A stretch of 64,000 nt of DNA from Oryzias latipes. Lineage: Eukaryota; Chordata; Actinopteri; Beloniformes; Adrianichthyidae. The position numbers and the translations under genes are program-made. A model generated the notes under the pieces. That model was given only the letters and a program-made list of their open reading frames with translations. It searched no databases and was not told the origin of the DNA. The DNA lies in the NCBI RefSeq assembly GCF_002234675.1, contig NC_019860.2, positions 10,352,586-10,416,585 of the forward strand, in the 5' to 3' direction. Positions 23,201 to 34,960 of this stretch are shown piece after piece (the first letter of the stretch is position 1; each line of letters begins with the position of its first letter).

Positions 23201-26200
23201 GGGAAGCCCAAAAACAAGCATTTACGAACGTTAATGTAGACTTTTTTTAATTGCAAGTGGTGGCTTGAATGTGTGTTTCTGAGAGCGGTGTCAATGTACC
23301 TGTAAGGACAGAGATACTGAAGAATGTTTGTTTAAAATTGTCCCACTTATGACCAGGATGGCAACAGAACACGAAGTTAGGAGTACCGTCATATTAGTTA
23401 TCTGCTCTGCCACTCCTGTCTGTATGTAAAGTGTTGGTAAGTGAGAGGTCAGGCCGTGTATCTGTGAACACTCACTGCTCTCTCCCTCCCCAAAGGTCCG
23501 AGGATTGAAAAACAATTTCTTGGCAGGCGCTAAGACAGAGCGCTCCCTGCCTTCTGTTTCTGTCTCCTGCTCCTGTGCAAGAAGTGGATCCTCTGGGAAG
23601 CATACGAGGAATCACGGTAAGACAGAGAAGAGGAATAAGATAGCTGCAGTCAGTTCTGGGTCAGTCCATACCGCACAGATCAAGGTCACAATAGTCAACT
23701 GTAATGTTTCCAGAAATATGTACGTAGCACCATGGCCCCTCTGGGTCGTTATCAGGGTTCCGACACTTGTTGCCAGTCAGTTGGACTTCAGGGATGAACT
23801 CTTTGTCTTTGCTTAGCGCCTTGGCCTGTGGTGATGACCACTGAATGCAGGTGTGGCCTCCCAGGGTGACACTGAGATCTCCAGTGTAGTCTACACCATA
23901 ATTTGGCAAGCAGATTGTAGTTTTGACCACTTCTGGAGCCACAGTGGGCGGGACAAATTTCTCTCCTAAAAAATAAAGGTTTGTTAATGTTGTCACCTTA
24001 ACAATAAAGGCAAAGCCAGTCCAGAATATTAAAGTGTGACCAACTTCTGTTATTCAACAATCACAACTGACAGAACGAGTTGTTTTGGGTACTTGCCACA
24101 TTTAGGAACCCTGCATGTTTCTTTCTGGACTGACGGGTCTTTGGTAAAACACCAGGGTCCCTCTGAACGTTTGTCAGGGTTTCTGCAGAAGTTTTCCTGT
24201 AGGATGCTGTTGGGTTCAGAGGCATTGAACTCTCTGCAAAAAAGAAGAGACCATCAGACAATAGAACGGTGGAACAGACCAGTTAAACAATCTGCATAAC
24301 AGGCTATAGGACACTCAGTTAGTCACATCCACCCTTATAGGGGTTTGGCCCATACAGATACTGCAGGCTTTTGGGTTGTCTGGGCTGTGGAGGGGTGGAG
24401 AGAGTAGCAGCTGTATCTTAAGGGGAGCACGGGTGTGTCTTGTATCATTAAATATTCAAAGGGCTAATGTAACTTGCCCTTCGATGCTGTTGTACGCCTT
24501 CTAGTTGCCTTTATGGTGCAAGTACTGGCCCATTACCGCAGGTAAATGCTAAAGGCACTGGATGCACATGTAGGACGCCCACACAAACTACTGATTGTCT
24601 GATTGTGTAATTTGCAACAGAAGGGCAACACCTCAAAGACCGTGCACTTTTCATGAGTCCCACAGTCCGCGGGATTTGGAGGGATTGCGGAAATAAAGAA
24701 TCCGACCTTTTTCTGTTCACCTTTATTTACCCTCACATGTCGTAAAAGTGTTCACTACGACCTGTCTCCCAACATTTCAGCTCTAAGGGTTCACCATGCA
24801 GTCTACGACATTGATGTATTTTGTGGGCCACCTGCGTGCCCTGTACAGGTGTGTCCAATTTTTTTGCCTGCAGCGTCTAGCCTTAAGGGCGGTTGGGACC
24901 AAGGATGTGGTTGTTGAGGTAAATCATTGCCCTTGTTATTGATTACATTAAGTAGATTGTGCCCTTGTTATTGATTACATTAAGTAGATTGCTTGGTTCA
25001 TAGTATCTAATGCAGGGGTGCCCAAATCCAGGCCTCGAGGGCTGTTTGGAAAACATTTAGGACACCCGCCCTCAAGGCCAGCATTTGGGCACCACGAATG
25101 CAGCGCTCCCACCGGGGTCAGAAAAAGCGCGTTTAAGTTCCCGCTTCCAATGAAAATTCTATGTACATATACACATTTCAGGTTTACTCTTTCAAAACTC
25201 ACTTTCAAGCGACACTACCCAAATTTTTAAGTCAGTTTCCGGGATCTACGTACAATGGGTGCAGCAATTGAATGCGCGCTGAAAGCTTAACCTGTTGAAC
25301 TTTGATTTTATATGGACTTGGATTTGGTAGTGACATGTTGATAGAGTCCTTGCCAAAGCAAGGAGTACCAACTGATGGAAATTGATCATGAGGGAGAAGT
25401 TAATAATTGCGGTTTGTGCTCGGCCAGAATTCTGGGACACCAAGTCTTTCATGCGTCAAAAAAGAGCTGTAAAGAAAAAAGTCTGGAGCAAGATTCACCG
25501 GATTTGCATCGCTTGCATCGGTACATGCCTAGTATTGTTTTTTTTTTTTATCTTAAATCAAGTTTTGGAGAATGGAGCAAAGGGATTTTTACTCATTTTA
25601 ACAATTATTTTCCTATTTCTAGATTCTAGATTTTAATGAGACAAAAAATACCTTGATTAGGCTTATTTTGAGATAAGCATGTAAAGCAAAGATAAGATAA
25701 GATAAGATAATTTAAAACCTGGTAAAACATCTTGAATGTCTAAAAACAAGATTTTAAATCTGTGCAAAGAATCAAAGAGTTTGCACTATAGTAACAAACC
25801 ATATCTTAAAAGAGCGTTTGAAAACCAATCTCCAGCGTGTTTTTGAATGCACCACCCATGCCCAATGTGTACGTAGCATAAAGAATACAAGGCGATTTAA
25901 AAATGAGTGAAACTGTAAAAAAAGTCTTGTATCAGGTTACTTAGGTTACCTGACAAAGCAAATGATTAGTTCACACCTAAAACAAGCTCAATCCTTAAAA
26001 AGTTGGTTAGCATGAACTCAAACAATCCTGCCACGTTGAGAGTTGATAATCTTGGTAAATGTATTGATTTAGTTTGTTCTGCCTTGTTGGTTAACTTTTG
26101 GTTCTAACACACATGGGTGGTTACCCATTTTTATTAGGGATATTTGGTTTGTAGTGGTGATTTTTTTGATCACCATTTAACATTTTTTCCCCTTTAATAA

Positions 26201-29200
26201 GTCATTATGTCCCGCAGCAGTCACAGACTGCAAGGACCATATTGTAACTGCTACAAGGTCCGAACACTCAGGTTCAAAACGTAAAAAAAAAACGCTTCAA
26301 AACGCCAAAAAACCTGGTCAAAGTTGCCCAAAGCACAAAACGACATGAATAAAAATAAACACACAACACCACCGCAAAAACGTCAAAATTGTAATAGCAA
26401 AAATGACGCCAAAAACACAAAATAGTCCTATATATACTATATACTATAGTCCTATAGTAAAAGACAGGCTGCATTGAAATACATAGGAAACCTGACCGCC
26501 AAAATTTCTATGTTGTTTCTGCTTTGTTTCATTTTTACGTTTCTTGTTTTTTACGGACGCTTTGAGCAAAAATTAGACCCCCCCGTACATACCCGAAAAC
26601 TCACCAAAATTGGCACACACCTAGGATAAATTGAAAATGAATTTTTGGCAAAGGGAACGTCAACCCGCCCGAAGTCGATGACATCACTGAAAGTGTTCCC
26701 GTAAAAAAAATGAATGGGCCGAAAATCACTTATGGGGCCGAAACTTTTTTTTAAAAATTAGAGCTACCAAACCAAAACAAGCCCGTTGGAGACATCCCAG
26801 TCTCCAACGGGCAAGAAGTTTTGAAATCATTATGGGATGGCCACACGACCTACGGCTTGGCGGCCATTTTGTGACGAACTCTGAGAAATGGCGATTTTCG
26901 TGTTTTTTGACAATATGGGAAAACGACACTTTTGTTTGACCGATTTTCACGAAATGGCACACACATGCCACCAGCTTCATTCTACAATATCCAAAGACGT
27001 TTCCAGACCTTTGACCTTAGGAAGAGGCAGCCATCTTGAAATAAAAAAAGCACCTTTTTCATCCTTGGGATTTTTATCGATCTTCTTGAAACTTCTCGAG
27101 CATCAATGGCAAGCTACTGTGGACAAAATGTTGGAATTAGAAGTTGTAGATTTTGAAAGGCGTGCGCGTGGCAAATTCGCAACTGTTGCGATTTTAGATC
27201 TTGAATTTTCTATAAAAAACACCTTTACCACCGGATTCAAACGTAAACTTGTCGTTGGAATTTTCATCGATCGTCTCGAAACTTTTTGGGCAGCAATGGA
27301 AAGCTACTGTGGAAAAAATGTTCGACTTAGAAGTTGTAGATTTTAAACGGCGTGCCCGTGGCGAGCTAGCAAAGTGGCGCACTGTTATAACTCCTTTTTC
27401 ATTCATCTTCTTTACCGTTTATTCCCTTTCGGGGTCACGGGGTTGCCGGAGCCTATCCCGCCCACTTGGACGTAGGCAAGGGATGCCCTGGACTGGTCGC
27501 CAGTCTGTCGCAGGGTAGAATGTCCTCAATCACACATCCATTCGCTCTCACACTCACGGTCAATTTAAAGTTGCCAATCAACCTATGAAGCATGTTTTTG
27601 GACGGTGGGAGGAAGCCGGAGATCCCGGAGAAAACCCACGCATGCACAGGGAGAACATGTAAACTCCACACAGAAAGGGACCCCATTGATGTTGTGTTTT
27701 CATGTCCCCCAGCTGGGACTTGAACTGGGGGCCTTCTTGCTGTGAGGCAAGAGCGCTAACCCCTGCGCCACCGTGCAACAACTCCTATGTTTTTCAATGG
27801 AATAACAGTGAAATTTTAATAAATGCGTCAATGTCAGGAACTAAACATAATGAAAAACACTGGATATGCACATACAAGGAATGTGGGCGTGGTTATCACA
27901 AAACCAGTGTTGCTAAGGACAACAAAAAGTTGACTTTTTCCGATTCGTCTCAAACTGATGTCGGTCTGTTCGTCATCTCCAGGTGACCCAAAAATAAAAT
28001 GGTTGCTATGGAGATAAAATCAACAGAAAAGCCGCCATTTTGAAAAAGGTGTTTTTTTTATCAACTTAATGACATTTAGCTCTCACCAATGGAGCAGTGT
28101 GTTTTTCTGAGTCAGTGGATGATGCTAATTGTTAAGCTAGCACTTTCAGCCACATTAGCATAGCTAGCATAATTAGCATTTTAGGTAATGTGTTTTTCTG
28201 AGACAGTTGATTATGCTGATCGTAATGCTAGCACTTTTAGCCACATTAGCTAGCTAGCATAGTTAGCATAATTAGCATTTTAAGGCAATGTGTTTTTTTG
28301 AGACAGTTGATTATGCTGATCTCAAAGCTAGTACTTTTAGCCACATTAGCATAATGTGGTTAACATTATTAGCACATGCAGCTTTGACTAGCCTTGATCA
28401 AAGTTGGGCGGTGAAGGTGGACGGTGAAGGTGGGCGGTGAAGGTGGTGATGGCGGCGGTGGTGCGTAGAGTTGGGCGTGGAAGGCTGTTGCGTCTGCAGG
28501 CCATACAACGCCGCTTGCGGCTTTAATTTAGTTTAATTTTTGCTCATGTTTGTTGTAAATATTGTAGAATGTTAACTATCCTTTGGTAAATTGATAGAAA
28601 ATGGAGTTCATTACAAAAACACGTTTCATTTAACAAAGTCATGTTCAAATTCTAAGACTTTTACCGGATAAGTTCAAGTTAGGACGATGAACTGGTTAGT
28701 TACCTGAAGATAGGATGTGGAAAGCTGTGGCTCCAGTGTTGACAGACCCTGCCTGATTTTGTGATATGGATGTTCCCGTTGTAGTTATGTCCATTGCCAG
28801 AGACACAATGGCCTGAACACACACATATGCACAAAGACTCACAATCTGACAATTTTGACACAGAGGAACTTAAGACTGTTTTAATCTGGTTTATGTAGAA
28901 TTACCTTCCACACAGTCTCTGATGAGGCCGATGGTCTTTGTTGTTCTATGTTTCACTGTTCCTTCACAGTCTGGACAACAGGCAAACACACAAGTGTGTG
29001 CAACAGTTATATGTTTGTGGACCAATCTGTTCTGAACTTTGTTCATATTTGCTTTAAAGCTTGCAGCTGAATAAACTCTGCTTTGCTGCACAAACAACCT
29101 TTAATGGAATCGAAACTGTTTACGCAAAAATAGAACTAGTTTGATTTATTTTTTATCTTCCAAGGAGTATTTTACCAGTTTGGATTTCCTTTATGTGTCT

Positions 29201-30995
29201 GCTTGGTACTCACCCAGGTACTTCGCCCAAAAGATTTCCTGAAAGAACAGTCTGTGTCAGTATAGTGACCTGTCTGAGTTCAGCATTAAGGTATTGAACA
29301 ATGAAGGCGTACGGTTTTATCCGTCTGCTCAAACACTTCTCTGGCCTCTTCGTGGTCACAGATCTCCTCAAAGCACTCCCTCTCCAGGTTTCCTGAGAGC
29401 AGATAATCAACATTAGCAGACACCAGCATGGCCTCCTGACTCAATCATTTTTCCTCCACCTTTAGAAAACACCGATACATTTTTCTTTATGTCGATTTTT
29501 CTCTCTTATTTATAATATAGTAAGAGTAGGGACAGTCTTATTAATGGTGAATCTATATGACAAAAGGAAGCCATAACACATCTAACCCCCTAAAAGCTAG
29601 ACCCAGTTACAGACAGGAAGTTACTCCTTATTTCAATATATTGAGCAGGAAGTGGCTCACCTGGTTTCAACTCCTCAAACATCTGATTGGCTCGTGGGTT
29701 CCGGACCAGCACCTGCGATGCCTGCTGACCCTTCAGAAAAACTGAAACCATAAAAGAGATCTTTTTTTTTAAATTGGAGATGACAAACCTTTAGAAATGC
29801 CAAGGTTTCAAGCTCTTCCAGCATCTTAGTGAGATTGCAATCAATTATACATCTATCAAAATTATTTGCATTTGAGGAGATATTACACTGCAGATATCCA
29901 GAAACAGTGTTTTTATTAGTAAAAGGTTTAATTTTCTGTTTGACACACTTTCTTTGCTTGCTTTAAACATTTTACTTTTAAGTCCAGAAATGTTTTTTTT
30001 ATCACTTTAGCCAAAGTTCAAGGATTTTTTTAAATTTAGAATTTAAGGAAAGTTACTATAGGGACATAGAATTAAAACAAAATACAGTACTGGATTCAAG
30101 GGCAAACTAGTTAGTTTCACGTGTACACAAGAAACCAGGACAATTTTTATACTTCTTTGTTCCTTTAGGCGCTCCGTAGAAAGTAATAATGAACTATTAA
30201 AACTTAGAAAAGGCAGCTTAATTTCAACTAATTTTTTTTTTTACTTCTATGTCCCTTCAGAGGATCCGTAGTGTGGAGCCACCAGTACTTTTTTTTTTTT
30301 TACTTCTTTGTCCCTTTAAGGGCTCCGTAGTATAGAGCCACTATTGTTTTCTTTTTCTTTTTTTTTTGTTCTTTGTTCCTTTATGGACTCCGTAGTAAGT
30401 AAAGATGAATTACTATTAAAAACAAATATTTTCCATAATTAATCAAACTTAGAAAAGGCAGCTTAATTTCAACTAATCGTTTTTACTTCTATGTCCCTTC
30501 AGAAGATCCGTAGTGTGGAGCCACCAGTACTTTTTCTTTCTTTTTTTTTACTTCTTTGTCCGTTTAGGGACTCCCAAAAAAGTAAAGATGAATAATAAGA
30601 AAAACATGTATTAACATAGGTGATCAAGCTTAGAAAAGGCAGTTTTATTTCAAGGTATAAAATTGCGAAACAGCAACACAGTAAAGCAAAGATATAAACA
30701 GCTTTGTAGACAACAGGTTAACAGGTTAGAAACAGTTCCTGCCTTGTTCAATAGGTTTTAGCTGCTTACTTGCTAAAAAGATAAAAAATTTACAGAAATA
30801 TATGATTCAGACAATAAAGCACCTAAAACTGTGTTTTAAGTTTTTCAGTTTCACCATTATATTTGCTCCTAAGAGCTGCAGCTCTCTGCAGAACCTCAAA
30901 GAACAGAGCAAAGGTTTAGTACCGTGGTTTGCTGCACAGTTGTGCAGAATCAGCAGCAGCACAACGGCGCTGGTGCGAAGGGTCGGTTCCACCAT
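17212..30995 (-). CDS. F2: Prothrombin (coagulation factor II), complete, 15 coding exons
   Basis: Secreted vitamin K-dependent zymogen of thrombin, 617 residues (human 622). Exons, first to last: 30923-30995, 29661-29741, 29313-29392, 29214-29238, 28905-28970, 28704-28812, 24097-24233, 23672-23965, 23476-23592, 22630-22756, 22350-22517, 21604-21777, 20699-20877, 19930-20000, 17212-17364. Signal peptide about 1-22; propeptide ending RNPR41; Gla domain from Ala42; kringle 1 Cys111-Cys190; kringle 2 Cys209-Cys288. Activation sites lie after Arg304 (TEGR) and Arg356 (EQR before IVGG). The protease triad is His399, Asp455 and Ser560. Tyr595 matches the residue (225) linked to sodium activation in thrombin. 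Starts at ATG 30995; the in-frame extension upstream lacks an ATG. All phases fit. Oddities: an extra intron in the Gla exon, a GC donor after exon 7, and a decayed terminal-exon copy downstream. Confidence 0.97.
17541..18235. mobile_element. MITE with CACTCTAAAAAG ends in F2 intron 14
   Basis: Inverted ends CACTCTAAAAAG and CTTTTTAGAGTG flanked by TA on both sides. Internal AAGTTG/CAACTT-rich arrays. An inverted relative lies at about 43990-44700. The TA flank fits a Tc1/mariner-type target, but this is inference. It interrupts the segment otherwise colinear with 9510-9690. Confidence 0.65.
18236..19318. other. F2 intron 14, repeat-derived stretch
   Basis: No exon-like sequence. It includes the continuation of the duplicated segment (GGGGATGCAGTCCA at about 18281, also at 9649) and a short open frame at 18250-18534 that resembles a decayed transposase fragment ([14 protein letters not shown]). 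I cannot assign it. Confidence 0.3.
19319..19600. repeat. Dispersed repeat R3, uninterrupted copy
   Basis: Matches 12974-13082 joined to 14166-14345 and shows the pre-insertion state of that locus. Confidence 0.55.
20190..20520. repeat. Dispersed repeat R2 in F2 intron 13
   Basis: Begins AAAGACTCACTCTGATGC and matches 14519-14880. Confidence 0.55.
20984..21377. mobile_element. MITE in F2 intron 12
   Basis: Perfect 17-bp inverted ends GGGTGTATTCAGACTGG / CCAGTCTGAATACACCC; 394 bp without coding capacity. I see no clear target duplication, so the superfamily is open. Confidence 0.65.
22022..22220. mobile_element. piggyBac-like MITE, copy in F2 intron 11
   Basis: Flanked by TTAA on the left (22018-22021), with CCCTTGTGCTAT and ATAGCACAAGG ends; a one-base change at the right end leaves TTAA one base off. 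Confidence 0.75.
23672..28812 (-). CDS. F2: F2 exons 6-8: kringles 1 and 2
   Basis: Exons 6 and 7 build kringle 1, with the typical split after PHPIFR and the motif NFCRNPD...GPWC. Exon 8 builds kringle 2 ([15 protein letters not shown]). The introns between are phase 2 (after exon 6) and phase 1 (after exon 7). Intron 6 (24234-28703) is filled with repeats. The intron after exon 7 begins GCAAGT, not GT. Confidence 0.9.
24925..24992. repeat. Short tandem duplication in F2 intron 6
   Basis: Two almost perfect copies of a unit of about 35 bp starting TGCCCTTGTTATTGATTAC. Confidence 0.7.
25013..25096. mobile_element. Small palindromic MITE in F2 intron 6
   Basis: GGGGTGCCCAAATCCAGGCC is mirrored by GGCCAGCATTTGGGCACC at the other end, giving an 80-bp hairpin. 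The family is common in fish. Confidence 0.55.
26560..27395. repeat. Dispersed repeat with internal 190-bp duplication
   Basis: Two diverged direct copies (about 27060-27245 and 27249-27390) share ATCGATC..CTTCTCGAAAC, AAGCTACTGTGGA and AGAAGTTGTAGATTTT. The repeat continues at 27787 after a SINE-like insertion. Open frames here are short and not gene-like. Confidence 0.5.
27396..27779 (+). mobile_element. tRNA-like (SINE-type) dispersed repeat with target duplication
   Basis: A common fish family: starts near TTCATCTTCTTTACCG, passes CTTTCGGGGTCACGGGG, GTCGCCAGTCTGTC and GGAGAACATGTAAACTCC, and ends with CACCGTGCAAC. AACTCCT flanks it on both sides (27389-27395 and 27780-27786). Partial copies lie at 35115-35225, 50398-50525 and 59817-60265. 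Confidence 0.6.
28098..28390. repeat. Three tandem copies of a unit of about 91-98 bp
   Basis: Each begins GTGTTTTTCTGAG or a close variant and ends in GCTAGCATAATTAGCATTTT, in F2 intron 6. Followed by a GGCGGTGAAGGT minisatellite at about 28407-28455. Confidence 0.75.
29214..29741 (-). CDS. F2: F2 exons 2-4: propeptide, Gla domain and aromatic stack
   Basis: Exon 2 (29661-29741, 81 nt) encodes the propeptide and the first Gla residues ([11 protein letters not shown]). Exon 3 (29313-29392, 80 nt) encodes [20 protein letters not shown]. Exon 4 (29214-29238, 25 nt) encodes the aromatic stack EIFWAKYL. In other vitamin K-dependent factor genes the first two form a single exon of about 161 nt; here 81 + 80 gives exactly 161, with a 268-bp intron in phase 1 between them. 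Confidence 0.9.
30143..30660. repeat. Complex tandem repeat in F2 intron 1
   Basis: Four to five related units contain TACTTCTTTGTCCCTTTAGG / CTCCGTAG, alternating with longer units containing CTTAGAAAAGGCAGCTTAAT. Two higher-order repeats of about 250 bp are recognisable (30180-30300 and 30440-30540 share GTGTGGAGCCACCAGTACTT). Lies a few hundred bases into the first intron. Confidence 0.7.
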
Positions 30996-30999
30996 GATC

Positions 31000-31900
31000 C
31001 GAAAGCTCAAAAGCAGATCCACCAGCGTTCAGTGTCTCCGTGCGCTCAGTTCTGAGCTCCCTGTGGGGAGAGTATTGACCGAAGGGTCAAAGTATGAGTC
31101 AGGCTGATGAATGGATCCACTCCGTCAATGTGGACATGCTCTCAGAGATGATGCGGTTTCATACAACAGGAAGTCTTTTCAGCCACAATTATGGTCATTA
31201 TCCCCGGTGCTCGTCTTTGAATACAAATGTTGTTGATGTTTGAAAAGGTTCTATGCTATTTCAACCCCAAAGTATTCCCAGAAAACAAAGATTATGGACT
31301 CAAAATAATTAAAGGTGGATTATTTTTTATTGGGAAAAAGCAGGATAAACGGCTAAATCTGAGCTTTGAGCCTGACAACATTTTGGATTTTGAAACTAAT
31401 TCTAGATCTTTGGTTGTTTGTGTGAAGTGTTCAGAGCAAGTACCATTCAGTGCTTTAGGAGAAAGTATCCTTTAGCCAGAATTTCCATTATAAAATGCCA
31501 ATGAAAAGAAATCATGACTTCTATCTGTGTTTCCTTCCTGTGTGAACTTCTGGGGAGTCAATTGTCAAAAACACCAAAAGAGCAGCCATTTAAGTAAAAG
31601 GTCACACTCTTTTCTGACCTTAGTGAAGAGGCTGTTTTTTTTTTTTTTTAATAAGATTAGGAAGAGGGAGAACTGATGTGCTGCAGCTGTTTTCCACAGT
31701 TCAGGCACCCAGGTGACTCAGTGACCAAATATTTATCCGGCTGGATACACAAGATAAGGTCCGTCGGCTGGTTAGTTGCTTAAACTGAAATCTTTAGATT
31801 TTGAACGTCATTAAAGGAATTCGTTTTCTGTTGCCACAAAGTAGTTAACAAAAGTATTTGATTGTTAAAAACACAATGCAGAAATTACTAAAGTGCTGCC
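31000..31900. other. Region upstream of F2
   Basis: Holds the F2 5' flank (minus strand). I see no clear TATA box and cannot place liver factor sites with confidence. Open frames are short. Confidence 0.4.
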
Positions 31901-32455
31901 CTACCACCTAAAAGTAGACTACAGACAATATAACAAAACACAACATGAAAGTAAGGACATACACAGACTGCAACGTATTGTGCGCTCAGCTGAGAAGGTG
32001 ATTGGCTGCAGTCTTCCATCTCTCCAGGACCTATACGTCTCCAGAACCCGGAGGCGTGCAGGTCGGATAGCAGCCAATCCTTCTCACCCTGGTCATGGTC
32101 TACTTGAACCACTCCCTTAGGACAGGAGGCTAAAGTCCATCTGGACCAGAACCTTTCTTTCTTTCCGTCTGCAGTCCGACTCATGAACCCTTTTTAATCC
32201 CCCCCCTAAACTTTTCACTTATATGTCCAGTTACCAGTCCGTTACCTGCACCTTCTTCATCCTCTGTTTGCACTGTTTATTTCTATTTATTGTTCTGACC
32301 ATTGTGTCATTTTTATGTTATTTTGCTTACTATTGTTCATTTTTATTCCTAAGTGTTGTATGTGGCACATTGGCACCGCAGCAAACTCCTAGTCTGTGAA
32401 ACTGCTTTGTTCACTGACAATGGCAATAAAAACCCCTTGAATCCTGAATTTAACA
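31900..32455 (+). mobile_element. 3' end of a non-LTR retrotransposon
   Basis: The frame RLQRIVRSAEKVIGCSLPS...SLQDLYVSR with a later LPSGRR-like stretch is the C-terminus of a jockey/Rex-type fish LINE reverse transcriptase. A short 3' untranslated part ends GGCAATAAAAACCCCTTGAA, which resembles the usual tail. Strongly 5' truncated. Confidence 0.65.
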
Positions 32456-34070
32456 AAAAAAAAGGATATTGGACTGATTAGAATATAGGAATAAGACAAA
32501 AGGGGTAGCCTAAAAATAAATAAATGCTGTTCTTTAGAAGATAATCACTAGAATGCAGTAAAATATCTGTCTATGCAATAAGTCATTTTTACTTAACAAG
32601 AAATCTTATCATAGGAAATTTAGAAACAAGAAGTTCCAAACAAGCATTCAAAAATGAGAAAAATAAGCTAAAAAAGCTGCTGCCTGATAGAGTTACTGAA
32701 AGTTAAATGTTTTACAGTCCAATGATAAATATTTGAATGAATTGCAGTTTTGATTACAGTTACAAAAAAACAGTGTAATGAGTGGAAATGACTCATTTTA
32801 GGACAAAGTGTGAACAAAAGTTGGCCCATCTTAATAAATCCTCATCAAATCTAAAACTAGCCCTTAATCTCAGAACATAAATCTACTTTTTACAATGTTA
32901 TCAAACTCTCTGAAAGATTTAATGTGGCTTCTCCGTGTTAAATACTAAGTCTGTTAAATCAAATGCATTTAGATGTCTTATGAACAATTCTTAAATCAAG
33001 AATTTTAGTTTTTTTAGTCTTAAATCAAAATTTCCTATTGTAGCCTATGGAGAAAAGGATTATGACTCATGTTAATAATAATTTATTTATTTCTAGATCC
33101 CAGCTCTTTATGAGACAAAACAATTCTTGACGAAATACTTTAATTCTTCCAGTTTTGCAAAACCCTCTGCAGAGCCCAAACACATTGATCTGTCAAGAAG
33201 TTTGCTTCATAAAGGCTTTTTTTTTTTACACAACCATACTTTATTAAAACAAAGTTTAACACTAGAAAATACAGAGAAAAACTTAAATCAAACTTGAAAA
33301 GTTTGGGGGTTTTTTAGATGTGAAGAGTTTGCATCTGTATTAATCGATATTAAGAACAAATATTTTTCCCATTTCAATGAAGATTCTCAAAGAAAAAAAA
33401 CCCCACAAGTAATTCTTTTGAGATTTCGATTGGAGTCTCATCAACCATAAGTGAACAAACAACAAATGCAAGGATTATCTCAGGGAAGAGCATTCAGGAG
33501 CCTGCAGCCATCCTTCAAGAACAAAACATTTGATTTTAAACAGCAGGGATGAACTTCATCCTATTTTGACTCTTATGGGGAAAAACGTACCTCTGATGGC
33601 GGAATCAGTCCTTACCTTTTTGGCTTCATCCAAAGATTTCCTGTGAGAGAGACGTTTTTAGTCCTATCTATTCAGGCCAGAGCAGACGGTTTGTCTCTGC
33701 ATGGCGGCTCGACTTGTACAAGTGCAGCACAAAGCATAAATGCCTCCGACTGCAGTGGCTTATCAATACAAGACATTTTTCATTGTACACAGCGTGTGGT
33801 GTTCTATCTCCAAGGCTGTGTGAAGATACCAGCTTACGTCTGTGTGTATCAGAAGTGCTGTTTTGCATTCTGTTCCTCTGACCTCATTCCTGCTGTTTCA
33901 GTACAACATTACTAAATAAGTATTGGAAGTTTAATGAGAAAAAAAACACACAAAAAGACACAAAAGTTGTCTGTTTTCGACGTATGAAGAAATTTGGTGA
34001 AATTCCAAATGAGTTTGCCTTCAGTGATTCATGAATTACTGCTTTTTTATAGTGCGTCCATCCGTGTGTA
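32456..34070. other. AT-rich intergenic stretch
   Basis: No gene supported. Frames at 33643-33915 lack splice or family support. Confidence 0.45.
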
Positions 34071-34960
34071 TCTATCTTCTTCTCTGATGTATTTGGTATG
34101 TTTTATACATTTTATGTTGAATGCTTTTACTGACACTATCTTCTGCATTTACCGGGCTTGGGGCAGTCACATTTTGTCTGTTTGTTTTTTTTGGCTGTGT
34201 ATTTTTGTGGGCCATCACATTTTTGGGGGTGACGATCGCAGAATTTGGTGGGGGGACCTTGCCCGTATCCGGCCTTGAGCAGGAAGAATCCTACTAGAAC
34301 TAAAGGCTCTCACATTTGAGCTGCCTCATACATATCAGACATACCTTTTAAACATAAAAAAATAAAAATTCAAACATGTTCCTGGAGGAAAATAATAGTT
34401 TTCCTCCCAGAACGTTTGTTATGGCAAGAAAAAATGTTGAAACTTCGATTTCGGGTCCATCGGAGCAGATAGTTAATGTACAGACCCAAACTAAAATATC
34501 AAAACCAGCCTGTAACATTTTGAAATTCCCTCAAAACTGTAATAAAAACAACAAATTTTCACAAAGGGAAAAAATTAAAAGGGTTTAAAAATATTTAGTT
34601 GGTCAAAAACTCTTGAAGCTTTTCCAAGATAGTATAGCAGCATGAAAGAAACCTGTTTGGCTAACACAAAACAAGAAGTTGGGCTAACTTTAATGCCAAA
34701 GAGCTTCAGATGATAAGACATAAACAGATTCATTCTTATTTACAAGCACAAATTAAAATTCTTTTCTACTAAATGTACACTTTATATAGTGATTCTTAAG
34801 ATAAGACATCAGACTTGAGTTAAACAATAGTTTAACTCACTATTTCTCCAATCCTGGAGGAAGTTTCTTTATAGAATATATTTATTAAGCAAAATTAGTA
34901 TAAAAAATGTAAAAAAAAAGGATAATATATCAAATCTGTTACGTTCCCAACCCATGGAGA
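34071..34960. repeat. Dispersed repeat R4, second copy
   Basis: Colinear with 15124-16170. Confidence 0.55.

Noticed and set aside
27702..27786. tRNA gene
   Set aside because: Only a B-box-like piece (ACTTGAACTGGGGG) within a dispersed SINE-like repeat; no cloverleaf can be drawn.
323..31000. Conserved ZNF408-F2 neighbourhood as in mammals
   Set aside because: The zinc finger gene has a TINF2_N domain, which ZNF408 lacks, and its orientation relative to F2 differs; neighbourhood alone is not enough to assign the name.
33614..33639. 25-nt minus-strand exon-like piece between CTCACAG and GTAAGG, superficially like F2 exon 4
   Set aside because: The frame matching F2 has a stop, there are no neighbouring Gla exons, and a match this short can arise by chance.
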